64,000 nt of DNA from an uncultured Sphingomonas sp. (GTDB lineage: Bacteria > Pseudomonadota > Alphaproteobacteria > Sphingomonadales > Sphingomonadaceae): the NCBI RefSeq assembly GCF_937859915.1, contig NZ_CALMAW010000118.1:87677-151676 (forward strand). Direction: 5' to 3'. Below the pieces are notes generated by a model. That model did not search any database and was not told where the DNA came from. It saw only the letters and a program-made list of their open reading frames with translations. A program made the translations under genes and the position numbers. Shown piece by piece: positions 17,119 to 27,329 of the stretch (the first letter of the stretch is position 1; each line of letters opens with the position of its first letter).

Positions 17119-19479
17119 TCAGGGCAGCGAATAGGCGACGACGTAGTCGCCCAATGTCGTTCCGAACGAGCCGTGACCCCCGGCAGCCGTTATGACGTAC
17201 TGCTTGCCGTTCTGCGCGTAACTCATCGGTGTCGACTGGCCGCCGGCGGGAAGGCGCGCCTGCCACAACATCGTGCCGGTGGTCACGTCGAAGGCGCGAA
17301 TATAATTGTCCATCGTTGCGGTCAGGAAGGCGACGCCGCCACCCGTCGACATCGTGCCGCCAAGCATCGGCATGCCGAGCTTGAAAGGCAGTGGCACGAC
17401 CGAGTCCCGCGTCGTGCCGACCTTGTGCTTCCAGACGATCTTGTTCGTGCCGAGATCGATGCCCGACATATAGCCCCAGGGCGGCGCCATGCACGGGAAG
17501 CCGAGCGGCGACAGGAAGGGGTGGAGTTCGACGCCGTAGGGCACGCCGTACATAGGCTGGACGCCATTCTCGCTACCGGGCGGATGCGATCCGTTGGGCT
17601 TGGCGGGGTTGTTCGCGCCGCGCGGCAGCAGCTTGGAGACGAACGGAAAGACGATCGGGTTTGCGATCGCGATTTGACGGTAGGGATTGACCGAGATGCC
17701 GCCCCATTCGAACATCCCGACGTCACCCGGGAAGACCAGCGTGCCCTGCGTGCTCGGCGGCGTGAACGGGCCGTCATAGCGCAGCTGCTTGAACAGGATC
17801 CGGCAGGCGAGCTGATCGAACATCGTGGCACCCCACATGTTCGCGTCCGTCAGCCGCGCTTTGGGTTGGAAGCTGAGGTTCGAAAAGGGCTGAGTCGGCG
17901 ACACGCGATCGCCGGGTGCCGCCCCCTGCGGCACCGGCCGCTCGGGCGCGCCGACGATCAGCTTGCCGGTGCGGCGATCGAGCACGAAGATGTTGCCGCT
18001 CTTCGTCGGCGCATAGATGGCGGGCACGATGCCGTGCGGCGTGCGCAGATCGAGCAGGCTGGGCTGCGAAGGCAGGTCCATGTCCCACAGATCGTGATGC
18101 ACGGTCTGATAGGACCAGACGCGCTTGCCGGTGGCGACGTCGAGCGCGACCAGCGCGCTGCCGTAGCGTTCCATCTGCGGTGTGCGGTTGCCGCCCCAGA
18201 TGTCGGGGGCGGGGCCGCCCATCGGCAGGTAGATCAGCCCGAGCTTCTCGTCGACCGCGGAGATCGACCAGCTGTTGGGCGAATTGGCCGTGTAGTGATG
18301 CGTGGCGGAGGCCAGCGCATTCTCGTCGAGCGCGCCCGCGTCCCATGCCCAGATCAGCTTGCCGGTATAGACGTCGAAGCCGCGGACCACGCCCGAGGGC
18401 TCGTTGGTCGAATAATTGTCGATGACGGCGCCCGCCATGATCACCATCGACTTGGTGACGACCGGGGGCGAGGTGCCTTCGTAGAAGCCCTTGTGCTTGA
18501 CGGTCATGCCGTCCTTGAGATCGATCACGCCGTTCTGACCAAAGCCGGCGCATGGCTTGCCGGTGGCGGCATCGAGCGCGAACATCCGCCCGTCGTTGGT
18601 CGGCAGGAACAGACGGTCCCGGCATTCGAGCGGCGCGGGCACGCCGTCCGACGTCGTCGCGCCGGCCGCGGTCGCATGGTAGGAGACCCCGCGGCAGGTA
18701 AGGTGCTGGAAGGTCGGATCGTCAACGACCTTGGGATCGAACATCCACTTCTGCTTGCCCGTCGCGGCATCGAGCGCGAACACCTTCTGGTGCGGCGAGC
18801 AGAGATAGACGGTATCGCCGATCTTCAGCGGCGTCACTTCGTCGGTCGTCTCCAAAGAGTCGTTCGGCCCCTTGCTGTCGCCGGTCCGGAACGTCCACGC
18901 GACCTTCAGATTTGCGACGTTGGCGGGCGTGATCTGGGTCAGCGGCGAGAAGTGATCGCCGGCCCCTGTGCGACCATAGGCATGCCATTCATCATTGGGC
19001 ACCGCATCGGCGTCGGTTTGAGGCAGCGCGCCGACGACGGCGGTCGGCAGCCGGCCGGCGACATCGTCGTTGGTTGTGGCAAGCGCGATTCCGACGATGA
19101 GGATCGACGCGACGACCGCCCCGACGAGCGGCATCCGCCACGGCCGACGCTCGGCCGGGAAGGAGCGCACCACCCACGGGGCGAGCAACCATAGTCCAAA
19201 CGGCACCAATATGTCGCCGCGGGGCGCGAGCGGCCAGAAGTCGAAGCCGACCTCGCACAGCGCCCAGATCATCGTAGCGACAAGGATCAGCGCATACAGG
19301 GGGTAGGCGAAGCGCTGCCCACGCCACAGCAACACGGCGTCTGTAACAAGCGCGACCCCAAGGAGCAGATAATAAGCCGAGCCGCCGAGTATCGCGAGCC
19401 AGCCGCCCGCAATCACCGTGACCAGACCGAGCAGCAGACACGAGGCCGCCGAGATGCGGGCCCAAACACCTGTGCTCAT
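17119..19479 (-). CDS. gcd: Membrane-bound PQQ-dependent glucose/quinate/shikimate-type dehydrogenase
   Basis: N-terminal TM helices; EWHAYGRTGAGDHFSPLTQITPANVANLKVAWTFRTGD; LPAGGQSTPMSYAQNGKQYVITAAGGHG. Confidence 0.9.
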   Translation of the reverse strand: MSTGVWARISAASCLLLGLVTVIAGGWLAILGGSAYYLLLGVALVTDAVLLWRGQRFAYPLYALILVATMIWALCEVGFDFWPLAPRGDILVPFGLWLLAPWVVRSFPAERRPWRMPLVGAVVASILIVGIALATTNDDVAGRLPTAVVGALPQTDADAVPNDEWHAYGRTGAGDHFSPLTQITPANVANLKVAWTFRTGDSKGPNDSLETTDEVTPLKIGDTVYLCSPHQKVFALDAATGKQKWMFDPKVVDDPTFQHLTCRGVSYHATAAGATTSDGVPAPLECRDRLFLPTNDGRMFALDAATGKPCAGFGQNGVIDLKDGMTVKHKGFYEGTSPPVVTKSMVIMAGAVIDNYSTNEPSGVVRGFDVYTGKLIWAWDAGALDENALASATHHYTANSPNSWSISAVDEKLGLIYLPMGGPAPDIWGGNRTPQMERYGSALVALDVATGKRVWSYQTVHHDLWDMDLPSQPSLLDLRTPHGIVPAIYAPTKSGNIFVLDRRTGKLIVGAPERPVPQGAAPGDRVSPTQPFSNLSFQPKARLTDANMWGATMFDQLACRILFKQLRYDGPFTPPSTQGTLVFPGDVGMFEWGGISVNPYRQIAIANPIVFPFVSKLLPRGANNPAKPNGSHPPGSENGVQPMYGVPYGVELHPFLSPLGFPCMAPPWGYMSGIDLGTNKIVWKHKVGTTRDSVVPLPFKLGMPMLGGTMSTGGGVAFLTATMDNYIRAFDVTTGTMLWQARLPAGGQSTPMSYAQNGKQYVITAAGGHGSFGTTLGDYVVAYSLP

Positions 19480-19742
19480 TCTAAATTCCTGACGTGCGTG
19501 CGCTGAACGGCAAAGTTCACTTCGATGGTGCCATGCGCGGGTGCCCGGCCTGGCTAAGTGTCCAAAACCTCTTGATCTCAATTAAGTTGCGTTAGAAAAC
19601 GCAAAATCCTCCTTTGTCGCTCTCGCACGTGAAGAGTCTCGGTCGCGACGGCAGGCCGTCTTGGAGGCAACAGGCGACATCTCAAGCCATGCGGGTCAGC
19701 CATCGAGGTGCGGAACGTCTGCTACCTGGTCGTCCGACATGA

Positions 19743-20579
19743 TCAGTCTGTGCGAGCGTCAAGCAGCGCGCGCAGCCGCGCGGCGTCTTCCGGCGTGGCG
19801 GGATTGTAGATGATCATTCCAAGCTCCGGTCGCCCCTCGACCGCGAACGAGGAGAATTCCATCGCGAGCAGACCCGCATCGGGATGGTGAATGCGCTTCA
19901 CGCCTTCGCCATGCGCGACCACGTCGTTGTCCTGCCATAGCGCTTCGAACGCGGGGCTCATCCGGCATAGCTCTGCAACCAGTCTCGTGACCTCCGCGCT
20001 GCTGCTCGCGCCGGCGCGCGCCACGTCGGCCCGGAAGGCGCCGACGACAAAGCGCGCGACGCCGTCCCAATCCTCGTTGCGGATCCGGCTGTGGTCGCTG
20101 CCAAACATCAAGCGGAGGATGTTGCGCCCTTCGCGCGGCAGCAACGCATAGTCGGTGAGGAGCGTTGCCGCCGCGCGGTTCCAGCCGACGACGTCCCACA
20201 TCGCCGTCTTGATGATCGCGGGGCTTAGCACCATTCCGTCGAGTACGCGCTGAAGCCGGGGGGAAATCCCGTCGACCGGCTGGTAGCGTGCCTCCGGCGC
20301 GCGGTTGAGACCCAGCATATAAAGGTGCTCGCGCTCGGGCTCGGTCAGCATCAGCCCCTTTGCCAGCCGGTCCAGCACGTCGGCCGACGGCGCGCCGCCG
20401 CGACCCTGTTCCAGCCAAGTGTACCATGTCGGGCTGATGTTTGCGCGGCTGGCCACTTCCTCGCGGCGCAGCCCGGGGGTGCGCCGCCGGCCGCCGCCAA
20501 AGCCCAATGCCACGGGGTCAAGCCGGGCGCGACGGTCGCGCAGATAGGTACCGAGCGGATTGGGCGCTTCGCTGGTCAT
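19743..20579 (-). CDS. XRE-family regulator with MmyB-like ligand-binding domain
   Basis: GTYLRDRRARLDPVALGFGGGRRRTPGLRREEVASRANISPTWYTWLEQGR. Confidence 0.88.
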   Translation of the reverse strand: MTSEAPNPLGTYLRDRRARLDPVALGFGGGRRRTPGLRREEVASRANISPTWYTWLEQGRGGAPSADVLDRLAKGLMLTEPEREHLYMLGLNRAPEARYQPVDGISPRLQRVLDGMVLSPAIIKTAMWDVVGWNRAAATLLTDYALLPREGRNILRLMFGSDHSRIRNEDWDGVARFVVGAFRADVARAGASSSAEVTRLVAELCRMSPAFEALWQDNDVVAHGEGVKRIHHPDAGLLAMEFSSFAVEGRPELGMIIYNPATPEDAARLRALLDARTD

Positions 20580-20586
20580 GAACGAT

Positions 20587-20629
20587 CCTGTTACAGCCTA
20601 TACCCTGATAAGATCACTACTTTAACAGG
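20587..20629. promoter_or_regulatory. Inverted-repeat operator candidate in divergent intergenic region
   Basis: CCTGTTA ... TAACAGG arms; left arm lies in palindrome CTGTTACAG; between XRE regulator and SDR gene. Confidence 0.4.
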
Positions 20630-20677
20630 GTCGGGCGACCCGCGATACGCCGCCTCGGCAAGAAGGAGAATTTTTTC

Positions 20678-21574
20678 ATGCGCGTGTTTCTGACCGGGGC
20701 GACCGGCTTTATCGGCTCGCACATCATTCCCGAACTGCGCGATCGCGGCCATCAGGTGCTCGGTCTCACCCGCTCCGACGCCGGCGCGCGGCAGCTGGAA
20801 GCGGCAGGCGTCGACGTCCATCGCGGCGATCTGGAACGGCCCGAGACGCTCGCCCAAGGCGCCGCGGCGGCCGACGCCGTGATCCACTGCGCATTCGATC
20901 ATGATTTCCAGACCTTCTTCGAGAATACGAGGAAGGACGAACGCAACATCGCCGCGATGGGAGAGGCCTTGGAGGGGACGCAGAAGCCGATCCTCATCAC
21001 CTCGGGCGTCGGCATCGGCACACCGCTGAACGGCGGCCCGGCGACCGAGGACGTGCTCAACCCGCGCCATGCCAATCCGCGCATTGCGACCGAGATCGCC
21101 GGCGCGGCGCTGATCGCGCGACGCATCGACGTCCGCACCATCCGGCTGCCGCAGGTGCACGACACCAGCAAGGCCGGGCTGATCACGCCGCTGCTCGCCG
21201 AGGCGCGCCGCGCGGGGGCGGTCGCGTATCTCGGCGAGGGAAAGACGCGCTGGTCCGCGGCGCACGTCAGCGACGTGGCGAGGCTGTACGTCCTGGCACT
21301 GGAGAAGGGCGAGCCGGGGGCGCGGTACAATGCGTCGGCGGAGGAGGGCGTCACGGCACGGGCCATTGCCGAGGCAATCGGAAAGGGCGCCGGACTGCCG
21401 GTCCGCTCGATCGCAGCTGACGAGGTCGAGCATTATTTCGGCTGGATGGCACCCTTCGCGGCGCTCGACATGATCGCATCGAACGCTTGGACCCGCGCGC
21501 GGCGGGGGTGGCACCCGACCGGCCCCGAGCTGCTCACCGGCCTTGCCGCGATGGACTATTCGGTCGTCGACTAG
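20678..21574 (+). CDS. NAD-dependent epimerase / extended SDR family oxidoreductase
   Basis: MRVFLTGATGFIGSHIIPELRDRGHQVLGLTRSDAGARQLEAAG. Confidence 0.88.
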   Translation: MRVFLTGATGFIGSHIIPELRDRGHQVLGLTRSDAGARQLEAAGVDVHRGDLERPETLAQGAAAADAVIHCAFDHDFQTFFENTRKDERNIAAMGEALEGTQKPILITSGVGIGTPLNGGPATEDVLNPRHANPRIATEIAGAALIARRIDVRTIRLPQVHDTSKAGLITPLLAEARRAGAVAYLGEGKTRWSAAHVSDVARLYVLALEKGEPGARYNASAEEGVTARAIAEAIGKGAGLPVRSIAADEVEHYFGWMAPFAALDMIASNAWTRARRGWHPTGPELLTGLAAMDYSVVD

Positions 21575-21801
21575 GGCCTCGTCCTCCGCCTCCGCTCGCT
21601 GGATAGCCAGATCGCCGGATTGCCGGGCCGCGCCTATTCGGGAGCGTCTTTGCGCGCCATCACGGGGTTATACGTTCCAGTCTCGGAACGTCGGCATCGC
21701 GGCTCCGTAGGCGGAGCGATACCGGCCGTCGTCGCAAGTCGGGAGGAACCGTGCCGGCGGCCAATAGCCGCATCGGGGCCGAGACGTTACAGGCTAGGAG
21801 G

Positions 21802-22176
21802 TCACGCGACCTGTACGTCGAATGCGAACCATGCCGCCGCCGCGTGATCGTAGAGTTGCACCAGCTGATCCGCCACTTTCGCCGAGAAGTGGCCGGATGA
21901 ACTTCGATCGTAGCCGCGGGCCATGTCCCCCTCGATCTCCATATGCATGGAGACGCCGTCGCCGGCGTCGCGAATTTCCGGCAGCGTGCCTCCGAACCTC
22001 GCGTCGCGGTCGCCATCATAGCCCTTGAGGTGTGGCGTGCGGGCCTCCGCCGCGATACGCAGGTGCTGCCCTGTCGCATGATCGTAGAGGCCGGCGACCC
22101 TCTTGCCTGTGACGAGCGCATGGGCGGAGGCGGCGATGATGGCACGAATATGGGGCTGCATGCCTCCGCCTGACAC
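21802..22176 (-). CDS. Hypothetical protein
   Basis: 124 aa ORF MSGGGMQPHIRAIIAASAHALVTGKRVAGLYDHATGQHLRIAAEAR... Confidence 0.55.
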   Translation of the reverse strand: MSGGGMQPHIRAIIAASAHALVTGKRVAGLYDHATGQHLRIAAEARTPHLKGYDGDRDARFGGTLPEIRDAGDGVSMHMEIEGDMARGYDRSSSGHFSAKVADQLVQLYDHAAAAWFAFDVQVA

Positions 22177-22247
22177 CGCAGCCGTTCGGGATCAAGCCTC
22201 GCGGCATTGGATCGTTCCGACACGACGCATCGACGGGGAAGCCACGC

Positions 22248-23258
22248 TTAGGTCCGGTGGCGTAGCGGAAGGCGGAAAACGCGATCTGATCCTGTCATAT
22301 ATAAGATCGTCCCATGCTCGCCGATCGCGCAATTGGCGATCGCCGAACCGGAGACGACCAGTCCGAGCGGCTCGGCTTCGGGGGTCAGCACCATCATCCC
22401 GCCGGGCACCGAGCAGAAATGTGTGCCGTCCTGTCGGATCTTCATGCCGTCCGGCAGACCGGGGGCCCCGGCGCCCTGGAGCGGCTTGGCATCGAGCCAC
22501 AGCTCGGAGCGCCGCGGCATGCCGCGCGCATCGAGATCATAGACCATGATCCGCGGTGCCGCCTCGTCGGACACCGAAACATAGAGTCGCCGCTCGTCGG
22601 GCGACCGCGCGATGCCATTGGGCCGCGTCAACGTGCCGTCGACCAGCATCACCCCGCCGTCCGGCGCCAGGCGGTACACGCCGTTCTGGGCAAGCTCCTT
22701 GATCGGCGAGGTGTCGCCATCGGCCAGCCCATAAGGCGGATCGGTGAAATAGATCGCGCCATCGCGCGCGACGTGCAGGTCGTTGGGGCTGTTGAAGCGC
22801 TTGCCGCGGTAGCGATCGACCAGGACCGTGCGACGCCCGGTCTTCAGATCCAGCCGGTCGATGCTGCGGCCGCCGCTATTGGCAATCAGCAGGCGGCCTT
22901 TACGATCGAGCGCGAGCCCGTTGGAGCCAGGTTCGCGCACCAGCGCCGGATCGGTATGCGCCGCGCCCGAAGGCGAGAGGAAGCGGCGCGTGCCCTCCGC
23001 CCGCGTCCAGCGCCGCATCAGATTGGCGGGGGGATCGGAAAAGAGCAGGCCGGTGCCCGGCACCCACAGCGGACCCTCGGCCCAACGGATGCCGGTCGCG
23101 ATCGTCTCGACGATGCTACCGGGCGCGATCAGCGCATCGGCCGCGGGCGACAGCCGGCGGATCGTGACGGCGGCCGGCGGCTCGAGCGCGAGTGCGGGGG
23201 CCGCAGCCAGCCATGCACCCGCCGCGAGCAGGCCGCGACGGCCGATGACGACGCTCAT
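22248..23258 (-). CDS. Exported SMP-30/gluconolactonase-like protein
   Basis: Tat-like GRRGLLAAGAWLAAAPALAL; GIRWAEGPLWVPGTGLLFSDPPANLMRRW; NSPNDLHVARDGAIYFTDPPYGL; LPDGMKIRQDGTHFCS. Confidence 0.88.
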   Translation of the reverse strand: MSVVIGRRGLLAAGAWLAAAPALALEPPAAVTIRRLSPAADALIAPGSIVETIATGIRWAEGPLWVPGTGLLFSDPPANLMRRWTRAEGTRRFLSPSGAAHTDPALVREPGSNGLALDRKGRLLIANSGGRSIDRLDLKTGRRTVLVDRYRGKRFNSPNDLHVARDGAIYFTDPPYGLADGDTSPIKELAQNGVYRLAPDGGVMLVDGTLTRPNGIARSPDERRLYVSVSDEAAPRIMVYDLDARGMPRRSELWLDAKPLQGAGAPGLPDGMKIRQDGTHFCSVPGGMMVLTPEAEPLGLVVSGSAIANCAIGEHGTILYMTGSDRVFRLPLRHRT

Positions 23259-23734
23259 CGCTTTGCCTGCGGCAGCTTGATCCCCAACAGGACGAGCTTT
23301 CCATCGTCGACGCCGAACCAGTGGGGCGTATTGGCCGGGATCAGCATCGCGTCGCCGGGTTTGAGCGGGATGCGTGTGCCGCCGTCGATTTGGCTGCCCT
23401 CGACCAGATCCGGCCGGGTGACGGTTGGATCGACCAGTCGACCGCCGAGCACGAGCGTGCCGGCGCCCTCCATGACGATGGTATATTCGGCGTCGGTCGG
23501 GTGCAGGGCAGGGCGCCCCGGCGCGGTCCAATATTCGAGCGCGGCGACATCGGCGCCGTTCGACAGCACCGGCCGCCAGGCGAAATGCTGGCCGGGCTTG
23601 AGATCGCGAGCCATGGCGGCGATCGTGGCGTGCAAATCGGCGGATCCGGCGAACGTCGTGCCTGCGGTCGGCGCGACGTTCGGGGCCGGCGGCGGGGCGG
23701 CCGCGAGCAGCGCCAGCGCGAGCAGCGCCCTCAT
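23255..23734 (-). CDS. Exported cupin-domain protein
   Basis: MRALLALALLAAAPPPAP signal; RPALHPTDAEYTIVMEGAGTLVLGG...GDAMLIPANTPHWFGV. Confidence 0.82.
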   Translation of the reverse strand: MRALLALALLAAAPPPAPNVAPTAGTTFAGSADLHATIAAMARDLKPGQHFAWRPVLSNGADVAALEYWTAPGRPALHPTDAEYTIVMEGAGTLVLGGRLVDPTVTRPDLVEGSQIDGGTRIPLKPGDAMLIPANTPHWFGVDDGKLVLLGIKLPQAKR

Positions 23735-24852
23735 GCGGTCGTACCCAGCCGGATCGTCCGGCCCTCGCGGGCGGAGCGGTAGATCGCCTCGATGATCCGC
23801 ATGTCGCGCAGACCCTCCTCGCCCGACACGATCGGTTCGCGCCCATCGACGATGCAGCGCGCGAGATGATCGAGCTGCCCGGCGAACTGGGTCTTGCCCG
23901 GCCCCGGCGGCGGCGTGCGTTCCTGCTCGCGACCGTCCTTGCCGGTCCACATGCGGTTGCCGTCGTAGCGCGTCGCGGGTTCGAGCTCGATACGGCCGAG
24001 ATCGCCCATCAGCAGGACATGATTCTGGTTCGCGCTGTACATCGACTGACAGCCGGCGATCGCGCCGGAGGGGAATTCGAGCGTCCACTCGATCATGTCC
24101 TCGACCTCGTGGAAGCGCGGATCGCGCCGGTCGGTGGATTCGCGTGCGGTCACCGCCACGGGCTCCTCGCCGATCATGTAGCGCGCCGCCTGGAGGCTGT
24201 AGATCCCCATGTCCATCAGCGAGCCGCCGCCCGCCAGCGCGCGCTTGAGCCGCCATTTCGACGGATCGCGCTGGACGAAGCCATGTTCGGTACGCACATA
24301 GCGGGTGCGTCCGGCGACGCCGCTGCGCGCCAGCCGCATCGCCTCCAGATTATAGGCCTCGAAATGGCAGCGATAGCCGATCATCAGCTTGCGGTTGGCG
24401 GCATGGCAGGCCGCGATCATCGCCTCACATTCGGCGACCGAGATCGCCATCGGTTTTTCGCACATCACATGCTTGCCGGCGCGCGCCGCCCGTATGGTAT
24501 AGTCGGCATGCATCGCGTTGGGCAGGCAGACATAGACGATGTCGGCGTCCGGATTGTCACGGATGCTGTCGAAATTCGCGTAGGAATAGATTGACGAGCT
24601 GGGCAGGCCGTGCGCCGCGGCCACGGCCTTCGCCTTGGCCGGATCGCCCGACACCACCGCGGCGAGCCGGCTGTGCGTGCAATTGGCGAATTGCGGCATG
24701 ATCACGTCATGGCCGTAGGTGCCGAGGCCGACGATCGCATAGCCGAGCGGCTTGGCTGTTCTACCCTGCGCCCAGGCACCTGGTTCGATGCCGGAGGCAA
24801 GCGCCGCCGCGGTGGCCGAGAGTAGGAAATCACGGCGTCCAACATCGATCAT
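23731..24852 (-). CDS. Tat-exported Gfo/Idh/MocA family oxidoreductase
   Basis: GRRDFLLSATAAALASG Tat motif; GYAIVGLGTYGHDVIMPQFANCTHSRLAAVVSGDPAKA; GKHVMCEKPMAI. Confidence 0.9.
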   Translation of the reverse strand: MIDVGRRDFLLSATAAALASGIEPGAWAQGRTAKPLGYAIVGLGTYGHDVIMPQFANCTHSRLAAVVSGDPAKAKAVAAAHGLPSSSIYSYANFDSIRDNPDADIVYVCLPNAMHADYTIRAARAGKHVMCEKPMAISVAECEAMIAACHAANRKLMIGYRCHFEAYNLEAMRLARSGVAGRTRYVRTEHGFVQRDPSKWRLKRALAGGGSLMDMGIYSLQAARYMIGEEPVAVTARESTDRRDPRFHEVEDMIEWTLEFPSGAIAGCQSMYSANQNHVLLMGDLGRIELEPATRYDGNRMWTGKDGREQERTPPPGPGKTQFAGQLDHLARCIVDGREPIVSGEEGLRDMRIIEAIYRSAREGRTIRLGTTA

Positions 24853-24944
24853 CTTCACCTCCCGTGCGCTCTTCAACTTGGCAAGCATTGGCGAGAATGC
24901 CGATTGGCGTCCATATCGGCGATCCTACGCCTACGGCCGGACAT

Positions 24945-25631
24945 CTATTTATCCGGCGACAGCGTCGCGGCGATCGTCGTGAACGGCCTGGCGAGCACGT
25001 CATAGACCGCGGTCGCCAGCAGGCCGGCGATCGCGGCGGCGCCGGCCGCGATCAGGATGAACTGCATCGCCGAAGCACGGTGACGGCTGCGCTGCAACCG
25101 ATGCGCGAGGTCCGCATCGGTCGTTACGCGATCCGCCAGCCGGCGATCGGGCTTGGCATCGGCGCGTGCGCGGTCGGCAGAGGGGCGGCTGGCAAGCCTG
25201 GGCTCGCTGACGAACCCATCTACGTCCAATACATCCTGCGCCCTGACGCCGAAGAACCGCCCCTTCCGCCATACCACCCGCCCTATGATGATGCGCGAGT
25301 CGCGCCGGATGTCGACATAGTCACCCGGCCGCGGCGGGTGCTCGCTCGCCACCAGAAGCCCGCGCGATGACATATTGTGGATGCACACATCGACCCACAG
25401 GGTCCCGGATCGCATGCGCGACGGGATCGTCACCTGCCGTCGGGCTTCGCGGGGCTTTGTGTCAGGCCGCTGCAGCTTCCACCATCGCGCGGCGCCTTCC
25501 TCACCCCTCAACTGATTGGAATAACGCAAAGTTTCGATCATGAACATCGATGGCGATTGCGCGGATGTCAACGATGATGATGCGCGGTGACGGCTGCCGA
25601 GACGTGGATTCCGCATCGGAGCCCCGGTCAC
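24945..25631 (-). CDS. PilZ-domain protein with C-terminal TM segment
   Basis: REARRQVTIPSRMRSGTLWVDVCIHNMSSRGLLVASEHPPRPGDYVDIRRD; C-terminal AMQFILIAAGAAAIAGLLATAVYDVL. Confidence 0.75.
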   Translation of the reverse strand: MTGAPMRNPRLGSRHRASSSLTSAQSPSMFMIETLRYSNQLRGEEGAARWWKLQRPDTKPREARRQVTIPSRMRSGTLWVDVCIHNMSSRGLLVASEHPPRPGDYVDIRRDSRIIIGRVVWRKGRFFGVRAQDVLDVDGFVSEPRLASRPSADRARADAKPDRRLADRVTTDADLAHRLQRSRHRASAMQFILIAAGAAAIAGLLATAVYDVLARPFTTIAATLSPDK

Positions 25632-25701
25632 GAACTTATCGGTCGCGTCCGCGAACGGCCGGTGCGGCGTAGGGACTATTCCTGCTTCGTCTCACCTGTT
25701 G

Positions 25702-26160
25702 TCAGGCGATAAGCGATCTCGCGGTCTTGTAGCAGTCTTCGATATGCGCGTTCCCCACCATCTTCATCGCGCCGAAGCCGAGGCCCGCGGCGACCAGCGA
25801 TCCGAGGACGGGAACATATTTTGCGACCGACGCCGTCGCGACGCGGACGCCGACGCGCCGCAGCACCTGGATCACCAGCGTCCTGGTCACCATGCGGCCG
25901 ATCACATTATTGCCGAGACCCGCGGCGACAACCAGCGCCTGTTGGGCCAGATGGGGATCGAGCTTTTCCACCTGCGCATGATCAAGGCCGAACCGCGCGC
26001 TGATCGTCGGGAGCAGGGTGGTCAACAGCCCGACGTCCGCGACGACGTCCGCACCCGGCACCGGAACGATGGCCGCGCCGGCGGACATCAGCGCGCGCCG
26101 AGTGACCAGGCTGCGACATTCGATCCGGATGCGGTCGAGTTCTGCCACGGTTGCGATCAT
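25702..26160 (-). CDS. Hypothetical membrane-associated protein
   Basis: MIATVAELDRIRIECRSLVTRRALMSAGAAIVPVPGADVVADVGLLTTLLPTISARFGL... Confidence 0.65.
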   Translation of the reverse strand: MIATVAELDRIRIECRSLVTRRALMSAGAAIVPVPGADVVADVGLLTTLLPTISARFGLDHAQVEKLDPHLAQQALVVAAGLGNNVIGRMVTRTLVIQVLRRVGVRVATASVAKYVPVLGSLVAAGLGFGAMKMVGNAHIEDCYKTARSLIA

Positions 26161-27329
26161 GCGACGTCCTCCGCTTCGGTGCCACCCTCTGCGGGGCCGG
26201 CAGGGGCGATCTCCGATGCGAGCGGATTGATCGGGCCCTTCTGCGATCCGACCCACTCGCGCCACAGCAGAATGAGCGCAGCCATGATCGCGGGCCCCAT
26301 GAACAGCCCGACCAGGCCATAGGCCTCGACCCCACCGAGGATGCCGAGCAGCACCCAGACGAACGGCAGCCGCGTCGCCCCGCCGATCAGCACCGGGCGC
26401 ACGAAATGGTCGGCGATGAAGGTGACCGCGAAACCGAGCACGAGAATGACGATCGCGGCGACGGTCGAGCCCCCGGCCAGCAACACGAGCGCGGCCACGC
26501 AGAAGGCGATCGCGGCACCGAAGGGGATCATCGCGAGCAGGGCGGTGAGCAGTCCGAACAGCGTTGGATGGGGAACGCCGGCGACCGCATAGGCAATGCC
26601 CAAGATCACGCCCTCGCCGAGGCCGACGAGGACCAGGCCGTTCACCGTGCCGTGCACCGAATTGATGATCTGCCGCCCGACATCCTCGCCCGCGGCACCG
26701 AAAGCGCGTCGGCTGCCGACGCGGAGCTGCTCGACGACGTCGTCCGCGTCCCGAAGCAGGAAGAACAAGGCGAGCAGCATGAAGCCGATCAGCACCAGCC
26801 GGTGAACCGCCTGCGCACCGACCGTCCGACCGGTCGCAAGCAGGCCGCCTTGCATCGCGTGGCTGGCGAGCGCCGAGATCCCGCCCGGGCGTCCCAGCTC
26901 CTGCTGCCATAGCGGTACGAGCTTGGCGCCGTAGGGCAGCTCGCCCAGGAAAGCGGGCGGCGCAATGCCGGTCTGGTGGACCTGCGCCACCCAGAGCGAG
27001 GCGGCATGCGCGTCGGACAGCAGCGGCACGACGATCATCACGACGGGCACGATGAAGACGAGCAGCACGATTGCGATGGTGAGCATCGGGATCAATTCAT
27101 GACGATGGCGGGGCCAGCGTCGCGCCGCCTTGCTGAACGTCGGCCACAGACCGATCGCGAAGATCACCGCCCAGATCAAGGCGGGCAGGAAGTCCTTGAG
27201 CGTGACGACGCCTGCGATGAACAGCATCGCGGCTGCCACCAGGCCCGCACGCTTCTGCGGTACCGACATCATATCCTGGTTCGCACGTGTCCATGTGCCC
27301 GCCGGCGAACCCTGGTCTTCCTGCTTCAT
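26157..27329 (-). CDS. AI-2E/UPF0118 family transporter
   Basis: Multi-TM; LGEGVILGIAYAVAGVPHPTLFGLLTALLAMIPFGAAIAF; RPVLIGGATRLPFVWVLLGILGGVEAYGLVGLFMGPAIMA. Confidence 0.88.
   Translation of the reverse strand: MKQEDQGSPAGTWTRANQDMMSVPQKRAGLVAAAMLFIAGVVTLKDFLPALIWAVIFAIGLWPTFSKAARRWPRHRHELIPMLTIAIVLLVFIVPVVMIVVPLLSDAHAASLWVAQVHQTGIAPPAFLGELPYGAKLVPLWQQELGRPGGISALASHAMQGGLLATGRTVGAQAVHRLVLIGFMLLALFFLLRDADDVVEQLRVGSRRAFGAAGEDVGRQIINSVHGTVNGLVLVGLGEGVILGIAYAVAGVPHPTLFGLLTALLAMIPFGAAIAFCVAALVLLAGGSTVAAIVILVLGFAVTFIADHFVRPVLIGGATRLPFVWVLLGILGGVEAYGLVGLFMGPAIMAALILLWREWVGSQKGPINPLASEIAPAGPAEGGTEAEDVA

Noticed and set aside
17083-19194. 703-aa plus-strand ORF opposite the PQQ dehydrogenase
   Set aside because: Shadow ORF of a well-recognised quinoprotein gene.
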